Assembly (NCBI GenBank): GCA_009691725.1
Contig: SIAP01000014.1
Location: 1-50,570 of the forward strand
Direction of reading: 5' to 3'
DNA length: 50,570 nt
From: Phycisphaerales bacterium
Lineage (GTDB): Bacteria; Planctomycetota; Phycisphaerae; Phycisphaerales; SM1A02
A model generated the notes under the pieces. That model searched no databases. It was not told the origin of the DNA and saw nothing but the letters and a program-made list of their open reading frames with translations. Positions 26,814 through 34,653 of this stretch are shown here, one piece after another. The position numbers and the translations under genes are program-made. Numbering within the stretch: position 1 is the first letter of the stretch; each line of letters starts with the position of its first letter.

Positions 26814-28331
26814 ATGGCTCGGCAGATGCCAATCTTCAGATCGATCCCGCACGAGGCGTGCTCGGCGGCGCTGTGTTTCGCCGCCATTTTCTGGGTTGGA
26901 CCGGCCGGTGCTGCGCAGAAAGTTGCGGTCGAGGATCCGCCATTCTCGACCGACCATATCTTGGTTCGTGTGCGCGCCGGTTGTGCTGCCGTGCAGTCGC
27001 CCGATGGTCAATGGAGTTTTCGCACTGCCGCCGCAGCACCCGATGCACCACTCGGTCTGGTGATGCAGGCGATGGGGGTTTCCAAGATCGATCAGATTCC
27101 TCGTGAGCAACCAGAGAATGCAGAACTCGCACGCGCGCTCGGTCTTGACCGCTGGTACCGCGTCACCATCGCGCCAGGATCGAACGCGCTCGGTGTTGCC
27201 GATCTTCTTCGCGCGACGTGGGACGGCTTTGAAGTCGCCGAGGTTGATGGAACGGGCGGTCTCGCCGACATTCCAAACGACACGAGTTTCACGACCCAGT
27301 ATTCGCTCCTCAATACGGGTCAGTCTGCAGGCACAGTTGGCGCTGACATTCGCGCGACCAACGCATGGACTATCACCTCAAGCAATCCATCGCTCATTAT
27401 TGGAGTACTCGACAGTGGAATCTCGCCGCACTCCGAATTGACGGGACGGATTCTGCCCGGAGTCAATATTCCTCTCGGCACGACCGACGCGACGGATGTC
27501 TGCGGTGGACACGGAACGCATGTGGCGGGAATCTTGGCAGCGCGGGGGGACAACGGTTCGGGCATCGCGGGGCTCTGCTGGGATGCAAAGTTGTTGCCCG
27601 TGGTCATCGTGAATCCCTGCTCTGGGCTTGAGTCATATGTCGCAGACGGACTCGTGTGGGCAGTCGATCAAGGCGCAGATGTCATCAACATGAGCTTGCA
27701 GTACAGCGTTGGTTCGACCTATCTCCATACCGCAGTGCAGTACGCAACGGCGCATGGTGTGCCAATGATTGCCGCCGCAGGCAACAACAACACCGCAGTC
27801 GCGTTCCCCGCGCGTTGGAGTGAGACCATCGCCGTGGCGGCATCAAATCGATTTGATGCACGGTGGGTCAATTCCAATTTCGGTCTCGAGATCGATGTCG
27901 CTGCACCGGGGGAGTCGATCTACTCACTCGCACTGAGCGGTCTGTACGGAACACGTACTGGAACGAGCATGGCGACACCGCATGTGGCTGGAACGGTCGC
28001 GCTGATGTTGTCTCGCTATCCGACGATGAGCGCGGAGTTCATCCGGTCAACGCTCATGGAGACCGCGCGCGACATCAACGCAACGGGGTTTGATGTGTAC
28101 ACCGGAGCAGGCGTGATCAACGCTGGCGCAGCGGTCGCCTTCGCAGATGCCGCAGACCCCGGACCTGCCGACATGAATGGCGATGGTCGCATCGACGGAA
28201 TCGACCTGACCACATTCCTCACCCAGTGGGGAAACTGCACAGACTGTGAGTGCACAGCCGATTTCGATGCTGACTGCGTCGTCGGTGGGATCGACTTGTC
28301 CGTGCTTCTGTCCAATTGGTCGCCACAGTAG
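26814..28331 (+). CDS. Secreted subtilisin-family (S8) protease with dockerin tail
   Basis: The 505-residue protein has a signal peptide ([20 protein letters not shown]), an inhibitor-like propeptide region to about residue 155, then an S8 peptidase domain with all three catalytic residues: Asp in [15 protein letters not shown], His in [14 protein letters not shown] and Ser in [15 protein letters not shown]. The oxyanion Asn is in AAAGNNNTA. The last 55 residues form a dockerin-like pair ([20 protein letters not shown], then [20 protein letters not shown]), with extra cysteines ([14 protein letters not shown]). It degrades proteins outside the cell. This is the fourth dockerin-tailed protein in the window and lies apart from the other three. 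Divergent from metK. Confidence 0.93.
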   Translation: MARQMPIFRSIPHEACSAALCFAAIFWVGPAGAAQKVAVEDPPFSTDHILVRVRAGCAAVQSPDGQWSFRTAAAAPDAPLGLVMQAMGVSKIDQIPREQPENAELARALGLDRWYRVTIAPGSNALGVADLLRATWDGFEVAEVDGTGGLADIPNDTSFTTQYSLLNTGQSAGTVGADIRATNAWTITSSNPSLIIGVLDSGISPHSELTGRILPGVNIPLGTTDATDVCGGHGTHVAGILAARGDNGSGIAGLCWDAKLLPVVIVNPCSGLESYVADGLVWAVDQGADVINMSLQYSVGSTYLHTAVQYATAHGVPMIAAAGNNNTAVAFPARWSETIAVAASNRFDARWVNSNFGLEIDVAAPGESIYSLALSGLYGTRTGTSMATPHVAGTVALMLSRYPTMSAEFIRSTLMETARDINATGFDVYTGAGVINAGAAVAFADAADPGPADMNGDGRIDGIDLTTFLTQWGNCTDCECTADFDADCVVGGIDLSVLLSNWSPQ

Positions 28332-28355
28332 TCTGTTGTTGCGCCGGAGCAGCCC

Positions 28356-28913
28356 ATGCCTGTCCAAGTTGAACTATCGAGAATCTATATCCGAGAGATG
28401 ATCGACATGCAGATCATCGAACTCTCCGAAGTTGGCGGAACGCGATCATTCCCCATCGTGATTGGTCTGATCGAAGCGTGTGCGATCGAACGGCGACGCA
28501 AAGGCATTCCAGCGGAACGTCCACAGACTCATGACTTGCTGTCGAGTGTGATCGAAGCACTCGGCGCCACGGTTGAGCGAGTCGAGATCAATGCGATCAC
28601 CGGCGGCACTTTTTTCGCCACGATCGTGCTGCGCAAGGGATCCAAGGAGATCGAATTCGATGCTCGACCGTCGGATGCAATCGCCATTGGTGTTGCGTGC
28701 AATGCTCCCATGTTCGTTGCGGAATCCGTGATTGCCGAAGCATCCGCGGGGCCAGTCACAGCAACTCCACCGCTGCAGAATTCTTCCGACGATGATGCCG
28801 ACGAAGACTCAGCTGATGGCGATGACGACGGTGATGGCGACGATGATGGCGACGGTGATGGCGACGATGATGGCGATGACGGGCTTGATGATCTCTTTGA
28901 CGACAAGACCTAA
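28356..28913 (+). CDS. BFN-domain (bifunctional nuclease family, DUF151) protein with acidic repeat tail
   Basis: ATG at 28356 gives 185 residues. Residues 1-125 match the BFN fold: ELSEVGGTRSFPIVIGLIEA, RPQTHDLLSSVIEALGA and EFDARPSDAIAIGVACNAPM. Plant and bacterial relatives have been reported as nucleases, but the activity of most members is not tested. From about residue 140 on, the tail is almost only Asp and Gly (DDDGDGDDDGDGDGDDDG) and is encoded by an imperfect tandem repeat. The tail could bind divalent cations or mimic nucleic acid, which is speculation. The stop codon TAA overlaps the first unit of the 20-mer repeat at 28911. Confidence 0.88.
   Translation: MPVQVELSRIYIREMIDMQIIELSEVGGTRSFPIVIGLIEACAIERRRKGIPAERPQTHDLLSSVIEALGATVERVEINAITGGTFFATIVLRKGSKEIEFDARPSDAIAIGVACNAPMFVAESVIAEASAGPVTATPPLQNSSDDDADEDSADGDDDGDGDDDGDGDGDDDGDDGLDDLFDDKT
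28818..28880 (+). repeat. GA-rich tandem repeat coding the Asp-Gly tail of the BFN protein
   Basis: The stretch repeats units of GATGGCGAC/GATGATGGCGAC/GGTGATGGCGAC with small changes and stays in frame, coding Asp-Asp-Gly groups. It looks like slippage expansion inside the reading frame. Confidence 0.75.
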
Positions 28914-28990
28914 TCAGTCCACACTGGTCTGAATCAGTCCACACTGGTCTGAATCAGTCCACACTGGTCTGAATCAGTCCACACTGGTCT
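28911..28990. repeat. Four tandem copies of a 20-bp hairpin-forming unit
   Basis: Units at 28911-28930, 28931-28950, 28951-28970 and 28971-28990 read (g/t)AATCAGTCCACACTGGTCT, identical except for the first base of unit one. Each contains an imperfect dyad, CAGTCCA-CAC-TGGTCTG, with one mismatched pair. The region lies between the stop of the BFN gene (inside unit 1) and the stop of the HAD-TruD gene (inside unit 4). Each unit repeats the last codons and stop of the HAD-TruD gene. It may act as a two-way terminator; slippage copying is the probable origin. Confidence 0.92.
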
Positions 28991-30902
28991 GAATCGGGCC
29001 GAAGAGTTCATTCAACACGACGGTCGCGAATGCCCCGGCAGGCAGATCGAATGCCACGCGGATATAGCCGCCGAACTCGTCCGTTCCAGAGTCGAGCGAC
29101 GCATTGGCAATCGCAATTCGCAGTGGCCGCCGTTCGCCAGCAGGTGGATGGCTTGCGCCGCTGAAGAGCGCGCTCTCCACGCCAAAGGCGCGCAGGGCGG
29201 CGTGCTCGCGGTCGGCCGCTTCGCCCGAGGTCGCCAGCGAGCGAGGTCCACAAAGAGGACCCGTTGGTGAAATCTCAAACGACGCAGCGCGAGCCGCGAT
29301 TGACTCCATGGATTCACTCTCATCAACGACGAAGCATGCGCCGCCCGCGTGGCGGTACGCCACATCACCCACTCCCAGCGTGGCGAGCCGTTGATCGCCG
29401 ATGCGGTCATCCACGATTCGATTGAAGATCGCCGACTGCAGTGCGTTCACCCAGAATCGAAGTGTTGCGCCGCCGAGCGACTTGATCGTGCGAGATGCGG
29501 TCCATCCACGCGACTGCGCAAGAGCAACCTTGCGCTCGTCCCAGTCGCCTGCCCCCCACAACGGGACACTCGCACTCCATTCACCTTGGCTACACAGCAC
29601 ACGCGCCTCGTGTTGGTGCTGCGGATATGGAAGATTGGAAGTTCCAGTGATCTCCCGCACGAGTGCAGTCCAATTCTCTTCAAGCACCAATCGACCGAGC
29701 CGATGATTGTTCAGTCGCATCCCAAAGCGCTGCGGTCCAAACCCGTTTGGAAGACCCGTCAGCGCAAGCTGTCGCAGTCGGCGATAGACCACCGGTGCCT
29801 TGAGCGGATCGATCTCGCGCACGCGAATCGCAAAGCGATTTCCCTGCAGATGCCCAGTTCGCAACTTGTTTCCGTGGCGCCGACTCCAGAGAACGACGAG
29901 TCGATCATGGATGAGTTCTGTCGGCGATTCGGGCCCTGGAAGACCAATGGAGACCGCCTGTCGTGTGACAGCTCGCCGATCTTTCTTTCCAGCACTGCCG
30001 ATGTCTGCAGGATTGACTCGAAAATGCTCCGACAACACATGGAGCATCTCGTCGTGTGGCATGTCTTGCTTCTGAATCCCCACGTAGAGATGTTCGCCCT
30101 CGCCAGAGGGTTGGTAGAGCGGGAGTTCGTCCACAAGAAAATCGCTCGCGCGCACCTTGATGACGCCGCCGAGTGGTTCGCCAGTGCAAAGTCTGCGAGT
30201 GAGGAGCGGGGAGGGCATCTCGGCGACCGCGATGGGTGGATGTTCGAGCGTGACGCCGCGTCGCTCCAGAGCCGCGACGATCTGCGCAACAGGATCGCCT
30301 GCGTGATCGATGTGTAGCGCGTGCCAACCACGCGCCGTCGCAGCCTGCACATTTTCGGCGAGATCATCGGCGAAGAAGATGTCGCCACCAGCGCACCCCG
30401 TCGCAGATTCAAATGCGGCGTAGATCGCAGGGTCGGGTTTGCACAGACCCATGAGATGCGATGCGTGTCGCAGCGCGATCGCTGCGAATGCTTCGCTTGT
30501 GGCCTCCATCTGCCGCCAGTGTGCATCATTGGTGTTTGACAGGCACGCCACACGAATGCCGCTGGCAGCGAGCGAGCGCAGCATCTGCGCAACGCCGGGA
30601 TAGTCGCCACGTATCCATGCCGAGTGAATGCGGTCGAGTTCATCGGATGAGTAGACCCCGCACACGCTCTCACAGAGTTCGTCGAGAAAGACGCTGTGTG
30701 TGGCGAGCCCCCGTTGGTATCGATCGGTTGCGCTCTGTCGAAGCGGGCGCGTCGCGTCATCGCTCGCTCCGACTGTGGAACGCGTCGGCAGTCCCGCCGC
30801 AGCGCATCCCTCCTTCCACGAACGGCAGATGCGCACCACCACACCGCCGAGGTCGAGGCAGACGATCTTGGGTGGAGTGGTCGGTGGAGTCGTGGAGTCC
30901 AT
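28974..30902 (-). CDS. truD: HAD-type phosphatase fused to tRNA pseudouridine synthase TruD
   Basis: ATG at 30902 overlaps the tadA stop by one base (TGATG) and gives 642 residues. Residues 10-225 form a HAD hydrolase like the YihX/glucose-1-phosphatase branch: Asp17 in VCLDLGGVVVRI, Ser122 in ACLSNTND, Lys155 in LCKPDPAIY, and the acidic pair 179-180 in IFFADDLAEN. From about residue 229 on, the TruD domain begins: IKVRASDFLVDELPLY, the catalytic Asp308 in IGSAGKKDRRAVTRQ, and GNRFAIRVR, followed by the TRUD insertion. TruD makes pseudouridine 13 in tRNA(Glu). The fusion is continuous, with no stop or frameshift; an internal ATG at 30218 has no good ribosome site. It ends in the 20-mer repeat. 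Functional link between domains unknown. Confidence 0.88.
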   Translation of the reverse strand: MDSTTPPTTPPKIVCLDLGGVVVRICRSWKEGCAAAGLPTRSTVGASDDATRPLRQSATDRYQRGLATHSVFLDELCESVCGVYSSDELDRIHSAWIRGDYPGVAQMLRSLAASGIRVACLSNTNDAHWRQMEATSEAFAAIALRHASHLMGLCKPDPAIYAAFESATGCAGGDIFFADDLAENVQAATARGWHALHIDHAGDPVAQIVAALERRGVTLEHPPIAVAEMPSPLLTRRLCTGEPLGGVIKVRASDFLVDELPLYQPSGEGEHLYVGIQKQDMPHDEMLHVLSEHFRVNPADIGSAGKKDRRAVTRQAVSIGLPGPESPTELIHDRLVVLWSRRHGNKLRTGHLQGNRFAIRVREIDPLKAPVVYRRLRQLALTGLPNGFGPQRFGMRLNNHRLGRLVLEENWTALVREITGTSNLPYPQHQHEARVLCSQGEWSASVPLWGAGDWDERKVALAQSRGWTASRTIKSLGGATLRFWVNALQSAIFNRIVDDRIGDQRLATLGVGDVAYRHAGGACFVVDESESMESIAARAASFEISPTGPLCGPRSLATSGEAADREHAALRAFGVESALFSGASHPPAGERRPLRIAIANASLDSGTDEFGGYIRVAFDLPAGAFATVVLNELFGPIQTSVD

Positions 30903-31483
30903 CACACACTCCGCGCTGTGCGCTTGGCGGATCGTCGTGCGCGAAAGAAATTGGACAGCAGTGCGCCACACTGCGAAGCCATGACTGATCCGATGACTTC
31001 GAGTCGATGATTGAGTCGCGTATCGCGGCAGAGATCGAAGAGCGTGTCGACGGCACCAGCCTTTGGATCGCGCGCTCCGTAGAGCAATCGTGAAATGCGG
31101 GCATTGACGAGTGCGCCGGCGCACATCGGGCAGGGTTCAAGCGTGACCGCCATCGAGCATCCAGTGAGTCGCCATCCACCAGTGGCAGCAGCCGCGCGGC
31201 GGAGTGCTAAGACCTCTGCATGACCAGTCGGATCAGCACTTGCTTCGCGATCATTGGACGCCTCCCCAAGGATCACTCCCGCTCGGTAGATCACCGCACC
31301 GACGGGAACTTCTCCGTGCGTCGCGGCCGCACGAGCCAATTCGATTGCGCGACGCATCATCTGCTGATCTTCGGTCGAAGCGCCACGAGGAATCGACTGG
31401 ATCCGTTTGCGAACGCGCGCGCGCCAGCGTGGCACCGGACCGCGCACTCCCCCGCGCACGGCAGAGCGCAGGCAGTTACTCAT
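30902..31483 (-). CDS. tadA: tRNA-specific adenosine deaminase TadA
   Basis: ATG at 31483 is preceded by GAAGGA about ten bases away and overlaps the tatC stop by eight bases; a second ATG at 31492 is too close to that site. The product is 193 residues, with a basic N-terminal extension of about 35 residues, then the cytidine/deoxycytidylate deaminase-fold: PTGHAEVLALRRAAA (His and proton-shuttling Glu) and EPCPMCAGALVNARI (two zinc Cys). TadA converts A34 to inosine in the tRNA(Arg) anticodon. It is the seventh gene of the overlapping run and is followed by the TruD fusion, another tRNA modifier. Confidence 0.95.
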   Translation of the reverse strand: MSNCLRSAVRGGVRGPVPRWRARVRKRIQSIPRGASTEDQQMMRRAIELARAAATHGEVPVGAVIYRAGVILGEASNDREASADPTGHAEVLALRRAAAATGGWRLTGCSMAVTLEPCPMCAGALVNARISRLLYGARDPKAGAVDTLFDLCRDTRLNHRLEVIGSVMASQCGALLSNFFRARRSAKRTARSV

Positions 31484-32507
31484 CGCCGACATTTCCTTCG
31501 CGCGATGCACCGCTCCCAAATCGATCGCCAAACTTTGAGAGCACACTTCCAGATGCAACGCGCGATGGCGGTGCCATCACAATGAGCCAGATCGAAAACT
31601 CGAAGAGCAGATAGAGAGGCACGGCGACGACGACCAGCGAAAGCACATCGCCAGGCGCGACGGCAGCGGCGAGAACCACCACGCCAAAGAGTGCATACTT
31701 TCGATTCTTGCGCAGCAGTGGTGGGTTCACCAATCCCACCCAACTCAACAGCAAGAGTGCGATAGGAAGTTGAAAGGCAAGCGCAAAGCACATCGCAAAG
31801 AGCAAGACGAAATCGAGGTATTCGCTGAGTCGAAAGGCAGAGACAAGTGGCCCGGGATGACCGAGCGCGATACTCGCAACTTCAACCCGACCTGGTTCGC
31901 CTGCGACTGGAATCGCGATTCGCAATTCTCGCGCAGTTGTGTTGACCCATGAATCACCGGCGCGCGGCGCGACGGGATCCACTGCCACCGCGATCATCGG
32001 CGTGGAGGCCGTTGCGAGTGGCGCACTCACATTCGCATCAAGGACGGTTGTGGGGGGCACGCTGAAACTCACCAGGACGGTCAGCATCAGCGGAAGCATC
32101 ACCCAATAGAGCAGTGCGAGTCCAACGATCGCCAGCGCACCGCTCCCCGGCAGCAGGAGCCGGACGAATCGCTGTTCGTGTTGATAGAGCCCCGGTGAAA
32201 TGAACTTCCACAGTTGCCAGAGCACCCACGGTGCTGCCACGACCAGTGCTCCGATCAACGAGATTTTCAGATCCGTCGTGATCGTTTCGATCGGGCTCAA
32301 CACCGTCAATTGTGCGGGCAGGTTGTTGGCACGCATCGCCGCAAGCAGCGGAGCGCACAGGAACATGCGGATGGAGGATGCGAAGAGGAACAGCAGCAGC
32401 ATCAGCGGCACAGGCACAATCACCGCAAGAAAAACGCGCTTGCGTAATTCGTCGAGGTGATCTCCGAAACTCATCAAGCCACCTGGGCGCCGCTGCGGTT
32501 CAGTCAT
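31476..32507 (-). CDS. tatC: Sec-independent translocase TatC with long periplasmic insertion
   Basis: The 343-residue protein starts at ATG 32507. The N-terminal cytoplasmic stretch SFGDHLDELRKRVF is the TatC hallmark, and the family stretch GLYQHEQRFVRLLLPGSGAL lies near residues 110-130. TatC is the receptor that recognises twin-arginine signal peptides. After the third membrane segment (LLYWVMLPLMLTVLVSFS) about 75 residues of Pro/Val/Ala-rich sequence intervene before FRLSEYLDFVLLFAM, where typical TatC proteins have a loop of about 15-20. This makes it roughly 80 residues longer than usual. The fourth to sixth segments follow normally. No tatA or tatB is in the window. Confidence 0.93.
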   Translation of the reverse strand: MTEPQRRPGGLMSFGDHLDELRKRVFLAVIVPVPLMLLLFLFASSIRMFLCAPLLAAMRANNLPAQLTVLSPIETITTDLKISLIGALVVAAPWVLWQLWKFISPGLYQHEQRFVRLLLPGSGALAIVGLALLYWVMLPLMLTVLVSFSVPPTTVLDANVSAPLATASTPMIAVAVDPVAPRAGDSWVNTTARELRIAIPVAGEPGRVEVASIALGHPGPLVSAFRLSEYLDFVLLFAMCFALAFQLPIALLLLSWVGLVNPPLLRKNRKYALFGVVVLAAAVAPGDVLSLVVVAVPLYLLFEFSIWLIVMAPPSRVASGSVLSKFGDRFGSGASREGNVGDE

Positions 32508-33316
32508 AGCTCAGCCATCCTAGGCACACGCAACGCATCGCCAAAGAAGCGGACTGCATTCGCATCAAGTTGATCGTTGAAGCGCCGTGGCTCTTCGCCG
32601 CGCACAATCGCCAGTTCCGCAGCAACATGCACGACGTGTTTGGGTTCATTTGGCTTCGCGCCACGCACCGGTTGCGGCGAAAGAAAAGGCGAATCTGTTT
32701 CGACCATGATCCGATCGATCGGAACCAACTTCGCTGCGGCGCGCACGTCATGTGCACCAGGAAATGTCACCACTCCAGTGAACGACACGTACGCGCCAAG
32801 ATCGAGAGCCATGCGAACATCGGTGGAATCTCCCGTGAAACAATGAAAGACGAAACGGTCTCCCGGAAGCCCCGATGCTGCGAGGATCGGCACAAGATCC
32901 GCAAATGCTTTGCGGCAGTGGATGACGATGGGCTTCGCGAGTCCGCGCGCGGTCCACTGTCGAATGTGATCGAGTTGCTCATCGAGCACGACGCGCTGTT
33001 GGGGGTGGGAGGGCGTTGCATAATGGTTGTCCAGCCCGAGCTCTCCCCACGCCACGCACTTGTGATGCTCCCCGGCGCGCTGGAGTTGGCTCCAGTCGCA
33101 GGGCTTGTCTGCATATAAAGGATGCACACCCGCAGACGCAAAGAGTCGGGGATGAAGTGCCGCCAATTCCGTGGCGCGGATCGCGTCTGCTGTGGTGGTT
33201 GAAATCGTGATCGCACTATGAACGCCAACGCGGGCGGCGCTTGCAAGGACTTCTGCAACGCGTCCATTGAATTCGGGGAATGTCAGATGGCAGTGCGTAT
33301 CAATCACGGCGATCAC
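32504..33316 (-). CDS. tatD: TatD family metal-dependent hydrolase
   Basis: The 270-residue protein is complete. Metal-binding motifs of the TatD family are all visible: DTHCHL at residues 6-11, GELGLDNHY near 94, VIHCRKAFADL near 135, FHCFTGDST near 160, and ETDSPFLSPQP near 205. Members are 3'-5' DNA exonucleases or broader hydrolases; the name comes from genes near tat operons, and here the gene does sit directly next to tatC (four-base overlap). The start overlaps the stop of the antiporter gene by four bases. Confidence 0.95.
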   Translation of the reverse strand: MIAVIDTHCHLTFPEFNGRVAEVLASAARVGVHSAITISTTTADAIRATELAALHPRLFASAGVHPLYADKPCDWSQLQRAGEHHKCVAWGELGLDNHYATPSHPQQRVVLDEQLDHIRQWTARGLAKPIVIHCRKAFADLVPILAASGLPGDRFVFHCFTGDSTDVRMALDLGAYVSFTGVVTFPGAHDVRAAAKLVPIDRIMVETDSPFLSPQPVRGAKPNEPKHVVHVAAELAIVRGEEPRRFNDQLDANAVRFFGDALRVPRMAEL

Positions 33317-34653
33317 GGTACGCGGCGCAGCGCGAGTCGCATCAGTATCGGACCGATGATCTCATTGAGCGTGATGCATGCGATCATGACTGTGGCGAGC
33401 GAGATGGCCCACTGCTCTTGTGGAAACTCCGAGGTGACCTGCGCCGCCAGTGCCAGCGAGATGCCAGCTTGCGGGACGAATCCCGCCCACGCCCAGCGCT
33501 GCGCTGCGGGAGCGAGTCCAGCCATGCGCGCTGCAGCGGTCGCCCCACTCCAGACCGCGATGAGTCGAGTGCCACACAGCATCAGGACCAGACTCCAGTT
33601 GGCGAAGAGTGCCGCGAGATCCATGTGAGCACCGGCGGCACAAAAGAACACGCAGCACACCGGAAGAAACAGACGGCGTGCGGTCGCAAAGAACGAGGCC
33701 GTTGCGATGGGGGCAATCGTGTGCGCGAAGTACCCAAGAGTCAGCGCAACAACCAGCGGCGCGGTGGAAGTCAGTTGACAGCACATCAGAATGAAGATCG
33801 CCGTGACGAGCACGATGCCGGTCATGCGCCGCTCCATCCTTCGCATCGCCATCGCCAGTGGAAATGCCAGCGCAAAGCCCACACCGATGCTTCCCGCGAG
33901 ATGGAGCACCACCACATACCACGAGTGATGCGTGGTGGTTGAACCTGAAGACACGATGAACAACACGATCGAGAATGTCAGAACGAGCAGCAGATCCTTG
34001 GTGACCGTGGTTGCCAGCAAGAGCCGAGCAAATTCTGTTGGATGCCGCATCTCGCGCAGCAGTGCCACAGAAACTGCGCTGCTACAGGTCGCGGCGAGCG
34101 TCGCAAACAGGCACGCCTGCACCGGTGAGTGGAGCATCGCCCATGTCACCAGTCCGACCAGCGTCGACACGACCGCAACTTGTCCAATTGCAAGCGTGGC
34201 GATGGCGCGAAAGCGTGCTCGTACAAATGCGCCGTCAATCTCAGATCCGGCCACCAATCCGATCATGACCAGCGCCAGCAATTCCGCTCCTCGCAAGTCT
34301 GCAAGTTGGGTTGGATTGATGAGGGCAAGTTCCGGTCGTTGCAGCCACGACCAGAATCCAGGACCGATCAACACACCAAAGAACAGTTGGCCAGTGATCG
34401 GTGGGAGCCCGATCTTGCGAATCAATCTTCCAGAGAGCCATGATCCAAGAATGATCAATCCGATCAAGAGTGTCGTTTCACCGGCCGAGGGAAGGTCGTT
34501 TGCTGGAATCCCAATGGTGCTCTCGCGCAACTCGCGACCGATGACGACGAGTCCAACGAGCGCGGCGAGCGCGATGGAGAGAAAGGTCGCACCGAATCGG
34601 TGGTGCGAGTGGTGTCGACGTCGCGTCGCCATCTCCGCAGGTCGTGGGCTCAT
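33313..34653 (-). CDS. CPA2-type cation:proton antiporter-like protein
   Basis: ATG at 34653 overlaps the preceding gene's stop (ATGA), giving 446 residues; the longer frame to 35001 is out of the coding pattern. About 12 hydrophobic segments are seen. Typical CPA2 features include IGLPPITGQLFFGVLIGPG in the second segment and the segment with SSAVSVALLREM. At the place of the ion-binding acidic pair the sequence reads TVTKDLLLVL (Lys219-Asp220), so one Asp is kept and the partner position is Lys. The N-terminus is His/Arg-rich and cytoplasmic (ATRRRHHSHHRF). It would exchange Na+ or K+ for H+. Its neighbour upstream is a related protein. Confidence 0.82.
   Translation of the reverse strand: MSPRPAEMATRRRHHSHHRFGATFLSIALAALVGLVVIGRELRESTIGIPANDLPSAGETTLLIGLIILGSWLSGRLIRKIGLPPITGQLFFGVLIGPGFWSWLQRPELALINPTQLADLRGAELLALVMIGLVAGSEIDGAFVRARFRAIATLAIGQVAVVSTLVGLVTWAMLHSPVQACLFATLAATCSSAVSVALLREMRHPTEFARLLLATTVTKDLLLVLTFSIVLFIVSSGSTTTHHSWYVVVLHLAGSIGVGFALAFPLAMAMRRMERRMTGIVLVTAIFILMCCQLTSTAPLVVALTLGYFAHTIAPIATASFFATARRLFLPVCCVFFCAAGAHMDLAALFANWSLVLMLCGTRLIAVWSGATAAARMAGLAPAAQRWAWAGFVPQAGISLALAAQVTSEFPQEQWAISLATVMIACITLNEIIGPILMRLALRRVP

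Noticed and set aside
28911..28990. CRISPR array
   Set aside because: The repeats follow each other with no spacers and are 20 bases long; it is a tandem repeat.
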